This document shows positions 33,455-42,149 of a stretch of 64,000 bases of DNA, in pieces. A model generated the notes under the pieces. The model was given only the letters and a program-made list of their open reading frames with translations, searched no databases and was not told the DNA's origin. Source of the DNA: Accumulibacter sp036625275 (GTDB taxonomy: Bacteria > Pseudomonadota > Gammaproteobacteria > Burkholderiales > Rhodocyclaceae). The stretch is from assembly GCF_036625275.1 (NCBI RefSeq), contig NZ_JAZKUD010000004.1, positions 1 to 64,000 on the forward strand. The letters are read 5' to 3'. Both the position numbers and the translations under genes were made by a program. Each line of letters begins with the position of its first letter. Position 1 is the first letter of the stretch.

Positions 33455-33823
33455 ATGGACATCGACCTCTACAACAGCGAGCTTTGCCTCACCCACAACG
33501 CGCCGATCCGGCTGCTCTCTGCCCGGGGGGTGCGCATCCACTGCACGGCCGGCGTGGTCTGGCTGACGGTCGCTGGCGAAGCCGGCGACATCCTGCTAAG
33601 GCCGGGTGACAGCCACCTGGTCCGTGGCCGTGGCCTCGCCCTGCTGGAAGCCATCGGCAGTGGGCAGGTTCGCTTCGAAAAAGCCGCGCGGCCCTTGTCG
33701 ACCTTCCTGCGCGCCCAGTGGCAGCAGTGGCAGCAGTGGCGGCGCAGCCTTTCCGACCGGCCGTTGCTCGTTCGGCATTCCCCGCTGCCCTTGCCGGCGG
33801 CCTCCCGTCAATTCGGCGCATAG
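33455..33823 (+). CDS. DUF2917 family protein
   Basis: 122 residues from the ATG at 33455, with AAGGAG 8 bases upstream. The core (LLSARGVRIHCTAGVVWLTV...GDILLRPGDSHLVRGRGLAL) is the small cupin-like DUF2917 fold, in which a W-L-T motif and a GD(S/R) loop are conserved. The tail is rich in Trp, Gln and Arg (QWQQWQQWRRS). The function is unknown; family members are often next to regulators. Here it is divergent from a MocR gene that probably controls it. Confidence 0.85.
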   Translation: MDIDLYNSELCLTHNAPIRLLSARGVRIHCTAGVVWLTVAGEAGDILLRPGDSHLVRGRGLALLEAIGSGQVRFEKAARPLSTFLRAQWQQWQQWRRSLSDRPLLVRHSPLPLPAASRQFGA

Positions 33824-33996
33824 CCTGGTCCACCTGCGCGACTCCCGTGATGCGCACGGGAGTCGCTCGTATTGAGGTGCCCGGTCAGCCGTTACCCCCA
33901 ACGGCTCCGGGAGGGCTGCTCTGCTGGCGTTGCCGGTATCGAAAATCCGCGCATCGATCGACCCTGCATCAGGCAAGCCTGCAAGTCTCTGATTTC

Positions 33997-34026
33997 TTGC
34001 GGCGGAAAGAACAAAGCGCGTATCAT
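33997..34026 (+). promoter_or_regulatory. Weak candidate promoter for the polysaccharide gene pair
   Basis: TTGCGG (33997) and TATCAT (34021) are separated by 18 bases, about 110 bases before the glycosidase start. It is the best match in the 312-base gap 33824-34135, which has no gene. Confidence 0.3.
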
Positions 34027-34135
34027 CGCGCCCCGGTGAGCTGGGGTGGCCCTGCCGTTCCGATTCTCAAGTTCCTCGATCCGCCAGTCCGAATTTGCTG
34101 CGGATTTTCTCGATCACTGGTCCGGGTTGCAAACG

Positions 34136-36331
34136 ATGCCTGGCTTGTCCTCCCCGCTGTTCGCCGTACTCGCCATTGCCGGCTTCTTCGCCGTTTCGCC
34201 GCCGGTCGTGGCAGCGGCGTCGGCGAGCGTGACCATCGATCTCGGAACGGGTCCCAGCAATACCTTCACGCCGTCCGCCGCGCTCGGCGCCGGGGTGGAC
34301 GGGCACGCGCGTGGTGATGCGAGCGCCATTTATCGTCCGGCAACCTTGCGCGCCATGCGTTCGGTCGGTCTGCGTCCGCTGACTTACCGCCTGCGCACCG
34401 AACTCGGCATCCAGGCCTGGCACTGGAATCCGCGTGGCCGCTGGAGTGACAGCAAGAATGCACAAGGTTACTGGACCTCGGACGACCGTCCTGGTGATCC
34501 GATTGGGGTGTCCTTTGGTTATCGGCTGCCGCGCCGCGGCAACAGCATCGATCAGGCCAATGACGATGGCTATTCGCGGCTGGCGGATGGCGACCTGGCG
34601 ACTTTCTGGAAGAGCAACCCCTATCTGGACCGTCGTTATACCGGCGAGGACCCGCACCCACAATGGTTGATCGCCGATCTGGGAGAGAAAATCCCGGTGA
34701 ACGCGATCCGCCTCTCCTGGGGGATTCCATATGCCGTGCGCTACGTCGTCCAATACTGGGATGGTGAAAACACGGATCTGCCGGACGGGTATCCCGAAGG
34801 CCGGTGGCAAACCTTTCCCGACGGTCTGGTGACGCAGGGTCGCGGCGGTGACGGCATTCTGCGCCTGACTCGGGAGGCGTTACCGGCACGTTACCTGCGG
34901 GTGTTGCTCGAAGAATCCTCGGCCAGAGCGCCAGAGGGAGCAAGCGATCCACGCGATGCCCTCGGTTTCGCCGTGCGGGAGGTGGCCATCGGAATGCAAG
35001 GAGCGAATGGCGAGTTGCACGATGCCGTTCGCCACGCCGCCAGCCGCGACGGCCAGAGCCGCTTTTTCGTTTCCTCCACTGACCCCTGGCACCGCGCAGT
35101 CGATCTGGACCCAGGGGTCGAACAGGCCGGGATCGACCGGGTATTCGCCAGCGGGCTCACGCACGGTTTGCCAATGCTGGTGCCGGTCGGGGTGCTCTAC
35201 GATACGCCCGACAATGCCGCCGCACTGCTGCGCTATCTGAAGCGGCGCGGCTACCCGCTGCGCGGCATCGAGCTTGGCGAGGAGCCGGATGGCCAGTACA
35301 TTGCTCCGGAAGACTATGGTGCCTTGTACTTGCAGGCGGCGGACGCGTTGCGCGCAGTCGACACAGGCGTGATCCTCGGTGGTCCGTCTTTCCAGTCCTT
35401 GTGGAACGAGCCGATGATGGCCTGGGCAGGAACCCCGGTGGCTCCCGATCGACCGTGGCTGGCCCGTTTTCTGAGCTACCTGCAGGAGCGCGGGCGAGCG
35501 TCCGATCTGGGTTTCCTGTCATTCGAGTGGTACCCGTTCGACGATGTTTGCGCGCCGGCGCCACCACGGTTGCAGCAGGCGCCGGCACGGCTCGCCGAGG
35601 CCATGGCGAACCTCTACCAGCAAGGTCTGCCGCGCACGACGCCGTTGTTGATCACCGAGTATGGCTACTCGGCTTTCGCCACGCAGGCGGAGGTCGACCT
35701 GGCCGGCGCCCTGTTCAACGCTGACACGGTCGCCACCTTCCTGACCGAGGGAGGCAGCACGGCCTATCTGTACGGCTATGAACCCAGCCCTCTGGACAGG
35801 GAACCCCAGGTCAATTGCCGGACCTGGGGCAACAATACCTTGTTCCTCTCCGACCAGAGACGGAATATCCGGGCGCGTACCGCCACCTATCACGGCGCCA
35901 GACTGCTGGCGCGGCAATGGGCCGGGAATCCGGATCAGGTGCATCGGATTTATCGCGCCCGTGTCGATGGCCAAACCGCCGTGGCGCCGCCGCTGAGCGC
36001 TTACGCGCTGCAACGCCCCGACGGCCTCTGGGCGCTGCTGCTGGTCAACAAGGACCCGCAGCGGCCGTGGTCGGTCACACTGCGCTTCGCCGGACCGGAG
36101 CCGGACGCGGTCGAGTGGCTGCAAGGTCCGGCCGACCTGTACCGGTTTTCCGCCGCCCAGTACCAATGGCGGGCAAACGGCGAACACGGTCGCCCGCGAC
36201 GCAGTCGGCCTCCCGAGCACCGCGTACTACGCTCGCATGCACCGCTGGCGGTACAATTGCCGCCCTGGTCCCTGACGGTGATCCGCAGTCGGGGGCCCGC
36301 CCAGCCAGCCGCGCCGGTCCCCACGCCTTGA
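34136..36331 (+). CDS. Secreted glycoside hydrolase-like protein with discoidin-type domain
   Basis: 731 residues from the ATG at 34136 (a GTG 90 bases upstream would hide the signal peptide). The signal peptide is MPGLSSPLFAVLAIAGFF with AAASA at the cleavage site. Residues about 110-270 look like an F5/8 type C (discoidin) sugar-binding domain (YSRLADGDLATFWKSNPYLD, then PQWLIADLGEKIPVNAIRLS). A TIM-barrel-like part follows (GIELGEEPDGQYIAPEDYG, FLSFEWYPF, LLITEYGYSAF), with glutamates in GEEPD and ITEYG at the places expected for clan-A retaining glycosidases. A C-terminal beta domain ends the protein. The exact family is not clear. It sits 32 bases before a polymer-synthesis fusion and may trim that polymer. 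Confidence 0.7.
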   Translation: MPGLSSPLFAVLAIAGFFAVSPPVVAAASASVTIDLGTGPSNTFTPSAALGAGVDGHARGDASAIYRPATLRAMRSVGLRPLTYRLRTELGIQAWHWNPRGRWSDSKNAQGYWTSDDRPGDPIGVSFGYRLPRRGNSIDQANDDGYSRLADGDLATFWKSNPYLDRRYTGEDPHPQWLIADLGEKIPVNAIRLSWGIPYAVRYVVQYWDGENTDLPDGYPEGRWQTFPDGLVTQGRGGDGILRLTREALPARYLRVLLEESSARAPEGASDPRDALGFAVREVAIGMQGANGELHDAVRHAASRDGQSRFFVSSTDPWHRAVDLDPGVEQAGIDRVFASGLTHGLPMLVPVGVLYDTPDNAAALLRYLKRRGYPLRGIELGEEPDGQYIAPEDYGALYLQAADALRAVDTGVILGGPSFQSLWNEPMMAWAGTPVAPDRPWLARFLSYLQERGRASDLGFLSFEWYPFDDVCAPAPPRLQQAPARLAEAMANLYQQGLPRTTPLLITEYGYSAFATQAEVDLAGALFNADTVATFLTEGGSTAYLYGYEPSPLDREPQVNCRTWGNNTLFLSDQRRNIRARTATYHGARLLARQWAGNPDQVHRIYRARVDGQTAVAPPLSAYALQRPDGLWALLLVNKDPQRPWSVTLRFAGPEPDAVEWLQGPADLYRFSAAQYQWRANGEHGRPRRSRPPEHRVLRSHAPLAVQLPPWSLTVIRSRGPAQPAAPVPTP

Positions 36332-36363
36332 TGTGAAACATCGTTGTCCCCAACGCCAGAACG

Positions 36364-39300
36364 ATGCTCAGAAGACCCGACTTGCCGGAAAGTGATCGTT
36401 CAGGTATCGCGAAGACTTTGCCCGGTGATCTCCCAACGACTGCCGTAGGCACCGAAACGTCCGGCAAACCGGTCTTCTTCGATCCTGCCCGCAAGCGCTG
36501 GCCGCGCTTGCGGGCAGGCGTGACGCTGCTCGGACTGACGCTGTCGCTGTTGTTGGGGGCGCTAGTGCTGAGCATTCTCGCCAGTCCGGTGCTGCCGGCA
36601 CTGCATCTGCCCGGCATCAGCTTTTTGCCGCAAGGCGCGCACGCCTTGCCGGCCGTCCCTGTGCTCTCTCCCGAGCGCCCCTTGACACGCCGTGAGCGCG
36701 CCCTGCGTAGTGAACAGATCAAGCTGGCGCGGGTACGCGAGGCCAATCTGCAACAGTGGCTGGAGCAACGCCGCCAGCCGGGCCTGGCGCCCAACCGGCA
36801 AACGCTGGCGATCGGTTTTTTCGTCAACTGGGACGATGCCAGCATGAGTTCGCTCCGGCAGAACCTCGATCATCTGGACATGGTGATCGCCGAATGGCTG
36901 CATCTCGCCGCCGCAGACGGTGCGCTGCGCGAAAACGATCCGTTGCGCACCGCGCAAGTGGCTGCGTACATCCGCACACATCGTCCCGAGGCGTCGATTG
37001 TGCCGCTGGTCAATAACTGGAACGGCCATCAATGGGAAGGGGCCAAACTGGCACGGATGCTGGCCAACCCGGCGGCGCGGGCGCGTACCGTGAGCGAGCT
37101 GACTGCCTATGTCGAGCGTCATCGCTTTGACGGAATCAGCATCGACTTCGAGAATATTCCGCCCAGGGCACAGCCCGATTTCCAGCGTTTCATGGCCGAA
37201 CTGTATGCAGCCATGCACCCAAAAAAACTGCTGGTATCGGTAAACGTGCCAGCCAACGACGCGGCTTTCGATTATCGCAGCCTGGTGCGTAACGCCGACC
37301 ACCTGATCCTCATGGCCTACGACGAACACTGGAACGACAGTGCGCCGGGTCCGATTTCCAGCCTGCCCTGGTTTGCCTCGGTGCTGCGCCAGCGACAGCG
37401 CGACATTCCCCTCGACAAAATGATCGTGGCCATCGGCAATTACGCCTACGACTGGCAGAAAGGTCGCCCGGCCGAGGAACGAACCTTCGAGGAGGCGGTT
37501 CTGGTTGCCAAGGAATCCGAAGGCCGGATCCGGCTCGATCCGGTCTCGCTCAACCCGACCTTCGAGTACGCCGACGACAACGACCACATTCACCAGGTGT
37601 GGATGCTCGACGCGGTCACGGCGTTCAATCAGATGGTCGTGATCCGTTCGGTACAGCCGCGCGGCGTCGCCCTGTGGCGTTTGGGCAGCGAAGACCCGGC
37701 GCTGTGGCAGGTGTTCGGCAAGCCGGGTGCGCTGGATGCGGCGCACGCCGCCCAACTGGGCGACATTCGCTTTCCCTACGGCGTAGACTACGAGGGCAAG
37801 GGAGAGATTCTCGAGATTACCGCCCAACCACAGGCGGGCAGTCGAACCATTGTTTTCGATTCGAAGCGTGGGCTGATCAGCGCCGAGCAGTTCACGGTCT
37901 ATCCGTCGCCCTACGTGATCACCCGTCATGGCGGTGCCGAACGCAAGGTCGCGCTGACCTTCGACGATGGCCCCGATCCCCTGTACACGCCGCAAATCCT
38001 CGATGCCCTGCGGCAGGCAGGGGTGCCGGGGACCTTCTTCATCATTGGCGTCAATGGTCAGAGGCATCCGGAATTGCTGCGCCGGGAAGTCGATGAAGGC
38101 CACGAAATCGGCAATCACACCTTCACCCATCCCAATATTTCGGCGATCTCTGCCACCCAGTTTCAACTTGAACTGTCGGCGACCAAGCATTTGCTGGCCA
38201 GCACGGTGGGCCGGCATTCGCTGTTGTTTCGCCCCCCTTATGCGGTCGACGCCGAGCCGGAAACCATTGAGCAGGTACGTCCGATCGAACTCGCCGCGGC
38301 CCTGGGTTATCTCGTGGTGGGCATGCAGATCGACCCGGATGACTGGAAGCGGCCAGGGGTGGACGAGATCGTGCGGCGCACCGTCGAAGAGGCCGAGCGT
38401 GGCGAAGGCAACATGATCCTGCTGCACGATTCCGGTGGCGACCGCAGCCAGACGATCCAGGCCATTCCCAGAATTGTCGAGGAATTGCAGCAGCGGGGAT
38501 TTCGCTTCGTCAGCGTCTCCGAATTGCTCGGGCGCAGCCGTGATGAGGTGATGCCGCCGGTGCCACCCGACAGCGCGTGGCGGACCTGGCTGGATGGTGC
38601 TGCGTTCGGCGTGCTCAACTGGTCGGCCGCGACCCTCCACTGGCTGTTCCTGCTGGGCATCGTGCTGGGTATCGCGCGCTTGCTGTTCGTCGGCATGCTT
38701 GCCCTGTACCAGCGCTGGCAGCAGCGCCGGCAGAGTTTCGATCCGGCCTATTCGCCGACGGTTGCGGTGGTGATCCCCGCGTACAACGAGGAAAGGGTGA
38801 TCGTGCAGACGGTCTCCTCATTGCTGGCCTGCGATCATTCCCGGCAATTCGAAATCATCGTCGTCGATGACGGCTCCACTGACGCTACTTATCACGTGGC
38901 GCGCGCGGCTTTTGCCGACGATCCGCGCGTACGGGTGTTGACCAAGGCCAATGGCGGCAAGCCGGCGGCGCTTAGCCTGGGCATGGCGCGGACCGAGGCG
39001 GAGATCGTGGTGGCCCTCGATGCCGACACCTTGTTCACCCGCGACACGATTGCCAAACTGGTCCGCCATTTCGTCGATCCGGCGGTCGGCGCAGTCGCCG
39101 GTAACACCAAGGTCGGCAACCGGATCAATCTGCTGACCCGCTGGCAGGCGCTGGAGTACATCACCAGCCAGAATCTCGACCGGCGCGCCTTCGATGTCCT
39201 CAACTGCATCACCGTGGTGCCTGGTGCGGTAGGAGCCTGGCGGCGCGAACTGGTCGAACGGGCTGGGGGCTTTAGCGATGTGACCCTGGCGGAAGACGCC

Positions 39301-39873
39301 GACCTGACGCTGGCGATTCGCAAGCTCGGTTATGCCATCGTCTATGAGGACGAGGCGCTGGCGCTGACCGAGGCGCCCGATACGGTGCGCGGCTTCATCC
39401 GTCAGCGCTACCGCTGGATGTACGGCACCATGCAGGCGGCCTGGAAACACCGCGAGGTGTTGTTCCGTCGGCGCTACGGCGCGCTGGGTTTTGTCGCCCT
39501 GCCGAATGTGATCGTTTTTCAGGTCCTGTTCCCGCTGGTCTCGCCGATCATGGACCTGCAGTTGATCAGCTCGCTCGGGGTGGCCGCATTCAATCACTGG
39601 CAGCACCCGGACGAGTATTCCCCTGACGCTCTGTGGCGGGTGCTGTTCTATTACGCGCTGTTCGTGACGGTGGACTATCTGGCGGCGGTTCTTGCGTTCT
39701 CGATGGAACGCAAGGAGAGCTGGTGGCTGCTCATCTGGCTGTTCTGGCAGCGCTTCTTCTACCGTCAGTTGATGTATTACGTGGCCATCAAGAGCACCCT
39801 GACCTCCTTGCGCGGCGTCCTCGTGGGTTGGGGAAAGATCGATCGCAAGGCGACGGTGCAGGCAGCGAGTTGA
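36364..39873 (+). CDS. Trifunctional GH18 - polysaccharide deacetylase - glycosyltransferase 2 fusion
   Basis: 1169 residues with three catalytic modules and membrane helices. An N-terminal helix (about 55-80) anchors the protein. A GH18 chitinase-like barrel has DGISIDFE (Asp256-Glu263, the DxxDxDxE motif). A NodB deacetylase has TFDDGPD (Asp534, Asp535), NHTFTHPN and RPPYA. After a helix near 755-780, a GT2 synthase has VIPAYNEE, DDGSTD (835), DADT, EDAD (977) and QRYRW (1014-1018), and ends in several helices. This set would make a beta-linked N-acetylglucosamine polymer, deacetylate it and cut or tether it. Synthases with deacetylase domains are known; the product here (chitin-, hyaluronan- or PNAG-like) is inferred. 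Confidence 0.88.
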   Translation: MLRRPDLPESDRSGIAKTLPGDLPTTAVGTETSGKPVFFDPARKRWPRLRAGVTLLGLTLSLLLGALVLSILASPVLPALHLPGISFLPQGAHALPAVPVLSPERPLTRRERALRSEQIKLARVREANLQQWLEQRRQPGLAPNRQTLAIGFFVNWDDASMSSLRQNLDHLDMVIAEWLHLAAADGALRENDPLRTAQVAAYIRTHRPEASIVPLVNNWNGHQWEGAKLARMLANPAARARTVSELTAYVERHRFDGISIDFENIPPRAQPDFQRFMAELYAAMHPKKLLVSVNVPANDAAFDYRSLVRNADHLILMAYDEHWNDSAPGPISSLPWFASVLRQRQRDIPLDKMIVAIGNYAYDWQKGRPAEERTFEEAVLVAKESEGRIRLDPVSLNPTFEYADDNDHIHQVWMLDAVTAFNQMVVIRSVQPRGVALWRLGSEDPALWQVFGKPGALDAAHAAQLGDIRFPYGVDYEGKGEILEITAQPQAGSRTIVFDSKRGLISAEQFTVYPSPYVITRHGGAERKVALTFDDGPDPLYTPQILDALRQAGVPGTFFIIGVNGQRHPELLRREVDEGHEIGNHTFTHPNISAISATQFQLELSATKHLLASTVGRHSLLFRPPYAVDAEPETIEQVRPIELAAALGYLVVGMQIDPDDWKRPGVDEIVRRTVEEAERGEGNMILLHDSGGDRSQTIQAIPRIVEELQQRGFRFVSVSELLGRSRDEVMPPVPPDSAWRTWLDGAAFGVLNWSAATLHWLFLLGIVLGIARLLFVGMLALYQRWQQRRQSFDPAYSPTVAVVIPAYNEERVIVQTVSSLLACDHSRQFEIIVVDDGSTDATYHVARAAFADDPRVRVLTKANGGKPAALSLGMARTEAEIVVALDADTLFTRDTIAKLVRHFVDPAVGAVAGNTKVGNRINLLTRWQALEYITSQNLDRRAFDVLNCITVVPGAVGAWRRELVERAGGFSDVTLAEDADLTLAIRKLGYAIVYEDEALALTEAPDTVRGFIRQRYRWMYGTMQAAWKHREVLFRRRYGALGFVALPNVIVFQVLFPLVSPIMDLQLISSLGVAAFNHWQHPDEYSPDALWRVLFYYALFVTVDYLAAVLAFSMERKESWWLLIWLFWQRFFYRQLMYYVAIKSTLTSLRGVLVGWGKIDRKATVQAAS

Positions 39874-39886
39874 TCGGCGCCCGGCT

Positions 39887-40744
39887 TCAGGGGGCGGGTG
39901 GGCGTGCCGACCTGGCTGGCGAGAAATGCGTGGCGGCGAGACCGGACAACACGATCAGGCCGATTGCCAGCCAGGACCACGCATCGTGCGCCTCATTCCA
40001 GAGGAGGATGCCGAACAGACTGGAAAAAACGACCGTACTGTAAGCCAGAGCGGCCGCCAGCAGCGGCTTCGCTCTGGCGTAGGCGCGGGTCATCGCCAAC
40101 TGCGCGGCGGTGGCAAAAGCCGCCACGCCAAACAGCAGCGCGCCGCTATGCAGGTCGACCGGATGAAGTGGGGAAAACAGCAGCCAGAAACTGCCGCATG
40201 CCGATGAAACCAGCGCGAAATAGAATACCGTCCGGCTCTCGGGTTCGCCGCGCGTACCGAGTTCACGAACACTGAAGTAAGCCATGCCGGCAAGCACCCC
40301 TGAACCCAGGCCAATCAGGCCGCTGAGCAATTGGTCGGCGTGCAGGCTGGGTTTGAGCAGCAGGCCGATCCCGGTCAGCCCGAGGGCCAGAGCGCCGATG
40401 ATGCCGGCGTTCAGGCGCTGGCCGGTGAACACCAGGTAGATCGCGAGAAAGATCGTCGAGGTGTAGTTGAGCGTGACCGCGGTCGCCAGCGGTAGCCGGG
40501 TGATTGCCCAGAAGTAGGCGACCAGTGCCGCGAAGCCGACGAGGCCGCGGCTGATCTGCCAGCGCCAGTGCGGCGTGGCCAGCGGCACGCCGCGCAGACG
40601 AACCAGCGCATACACCAGGATCAGCGACAGGACGCTGCGGTAGAAGACGATCTCCACCGCCGAGTGGGTGGTTGCCGCCAACTTGGCGCACACCCCCATG
40701 CAGGCGAAGAACAGGCTGGCCAGGAGCATCCACAAGGATTGCAT
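39887..40744 (-). CDS. EamA/DMT family transporter
   Basis: 285 residues from the ATG at 40744. Ten hydrophobic helices form two EamA repeats (SLWMLLASLFFACMGVCAKL ... FGILLWNEAHDAWSWLAIGL), with the typical FYRSVLSLIL and TVFYFALVSS segments. The family exports or exchanges small metabolites such as amino acids or nucleotide precursors across the inner membrane; the substrate is not predictable. It is on the opposite strand to its neighbours and seems to be a single gene. A TTG 15 bases upstream is also in frame. Confidence 0.9.
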   Translation of the reverse strand: MQSLWMLLASLFFACMGVCAKLAATTHSAVEIVFYRSVLSLILVYALVRLRGVPLATPHWRWQISRGLVGFAALVAYFWAITRLPLATAVTLNYTSTIFLAIYLVFTGQRLNAGIIGALALGLTGIGLLLKPSLHADQLLSGLIGLGSGVLAGMAYFSVRELGTRGEPESRTVFYFALVSSACGSFWLLFSPLHPVDLHSGALLFGVAAFATAAQLAMTRAYARAKPLLAAALAYSTVVFSSLFGILLWNEAHDAWSWLAIGLIVLSGLAATHFSPARSARPPAP

Positions 40745-40916
40745 GCAATCGCTTCGCAAGGCAGGAAACGGCGGATATTACCCCAAGCTTACCTCAAGCC
40801 TGTGGCAGCGGATTCTTTCGCCCAAGTGGCCGCGTCGGTTTCCAGCTTGACCGCCGTTTATCGGGCTGCCTATACTGTTGCCGGCAGCGGAGGATTTCCC
40901 ATCCGTTTCAGGGGGC

Positions 40917-42131
40917 ATGATGGTCAAGGCGATCTTGGTGCGTTGGACGCTGGTTTCGTTGCTGTGGACGCTGATCCTGACGGCGGTTCCTGCGGGCGCA
41001 GCGGGGACACCAGGGCCGGTCCTGATCGGTCTTGATGCGGAGTTTTCCTGGCCGGGAAGTACCTCGGCGCAGGCGATCGAACAAGGCATCCTGATCGCCA
41101 TCGACGAAATCAACCGCAGCGGTGGCGTTCTTGGAGGGCGACCGCTCGAACTGGTCAAGAAAGATAACGGAACGGTCCCCGCGCGCAGTATCCGCAACCT
41201 CAGGGAACTCGCCCAGGCCACGGACCTGGTCGCCGTGTTCTGTGGTCGATTCAGCCCGACCGTGATCGAGGCGCTGGAGACCGTGCATGCCTTGCCGCTG
41301 ATTCTTCTGGACCCCTGGGCCGCCGCCGACCTCATCACCGACAACGGTTTTTCGCCCAACTATGTTTTCCGGCTGTCCCTGCGCGACAGCCATGCCATGC
41401 CCGCCTTGCTCCGGTACGGCAGCAGCCAGGGAATCCGGACTTTCGGGATGATGGCCCTCAACACGACCTGGGGGCGAAGCAATCTGGCGGCGGCGGAGAA
41501 GTATGCGGCGAAGACTCGACCACAGGCCAAACTGGTCGGCGTTCGTTGGTTCAACTGGCAGGATCGGAGCCTTCTGGACAAGTACCTCGACCTCAAGCGT
41601 CTGGGAGCCAAGGCCATCCTGCTGGTGGCGAACGACCGCGAGGCGACCATCCTGCTGAAGGAAATGGCGAGCTTGCCGAAGGCCGATCGGCTTCCCGTCC
41701 TGTCCCATTGGGGGGTGTCAGGTGGGCAGATGTCCGAGACCGCGGGCTCGGTATTGCCCGAGGTGGACTTCGTCATGGTCCAGACCTACAGTTTCATCGA
41801 CGATGAGCGGCCGCGCACGCGCCAGGTTGTGGCTGCTGCAAATCGCCTTTTCGGCTTTCCCGATGCGCGTGCCATTGCTTCACCGACGGGGCTTGCCCAT
41901 GCTTACGACCTGACCCACATTCTGGCCCGAGCGATCAACCAGGCCGGGACGACCGATCGGGCGGCGGTGAGACAGTCGCTCGAAGAGGTGCGCGACTACG
42001 ATGGGCTGATCAAGCATTATCGTCGCCCCTTCGATGCCGGGCGCCACGATGCGCTGAGCGAATCCGACGTGATCATGACCCGCTACGCACCCGATGGTGC
42101 CATCGTCCCGGTTGCGCGCGGGCGTCATTAG
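40917..42131 (+). CDS. Periplasmic ligand-binding protein (branched-chain amino acid type, Peripla_BP_6)
   Basis: 404 residues from the ATG at 40917. The signal peptide (WTLVSLLWTLILTAVPAGAAG) is followed by the type I periplasmic fold: PVLIGLDAEFSWPGSTSAQA, IAIDEINRSGGVLGGRPLEL, VAVFCGRFSPTVIEAL. These match Leu/Ile/Val-type binding proteins. No permease or ATPase genes adjoin; instead a large sensor kinase follows after 18 bases. It therefore probably works as a periplasmic sensor subunit rather than in uptake, which is an inference from the operon. Confidence 0.88.
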   Translation: MMVKAILVRWTLVSLLWTLILTAVPAGAAGTPGPVLIGLDAEFSWPGSTSAQAIEQGILIAIDEINRSGGVLGGRPLELVKKDNGTVPARSIRNLRELAQATDLVAVFCGRFSPTVIEALETVHALPLILLDPWAAADLITDNGFSPNYVFRLSLRDSHAMPALLRYGSSQGIRTFGMMALNTTWGRSNLAAAEKYAAKTRPQAKLVGVRWFNWQDRSLLDKYLDLKRLGAKAILLVANDREATILLKEMASLPKADRLPVLSHWGVSGGQMSETAGSVLPEVDFVMVQTYSFIDDERPRTRQVVAAANRLFGFPDARAIASPTGLAHAYDLTHILARAINQAGTTDRAAVRQSLEEVRDYDGLIKHYRRPFDAGRHDALSESDVIMTRYAPDGAIVPVARGRH

Positions 42132-42149
42132 CCGGCGAATTCGGCGACC

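Noticed and set aside
36562..38640. A 692-codon open frame antisense to the GH18-deacetylase part
   Set aside because: Shadow of a gene with three catalytic modules.
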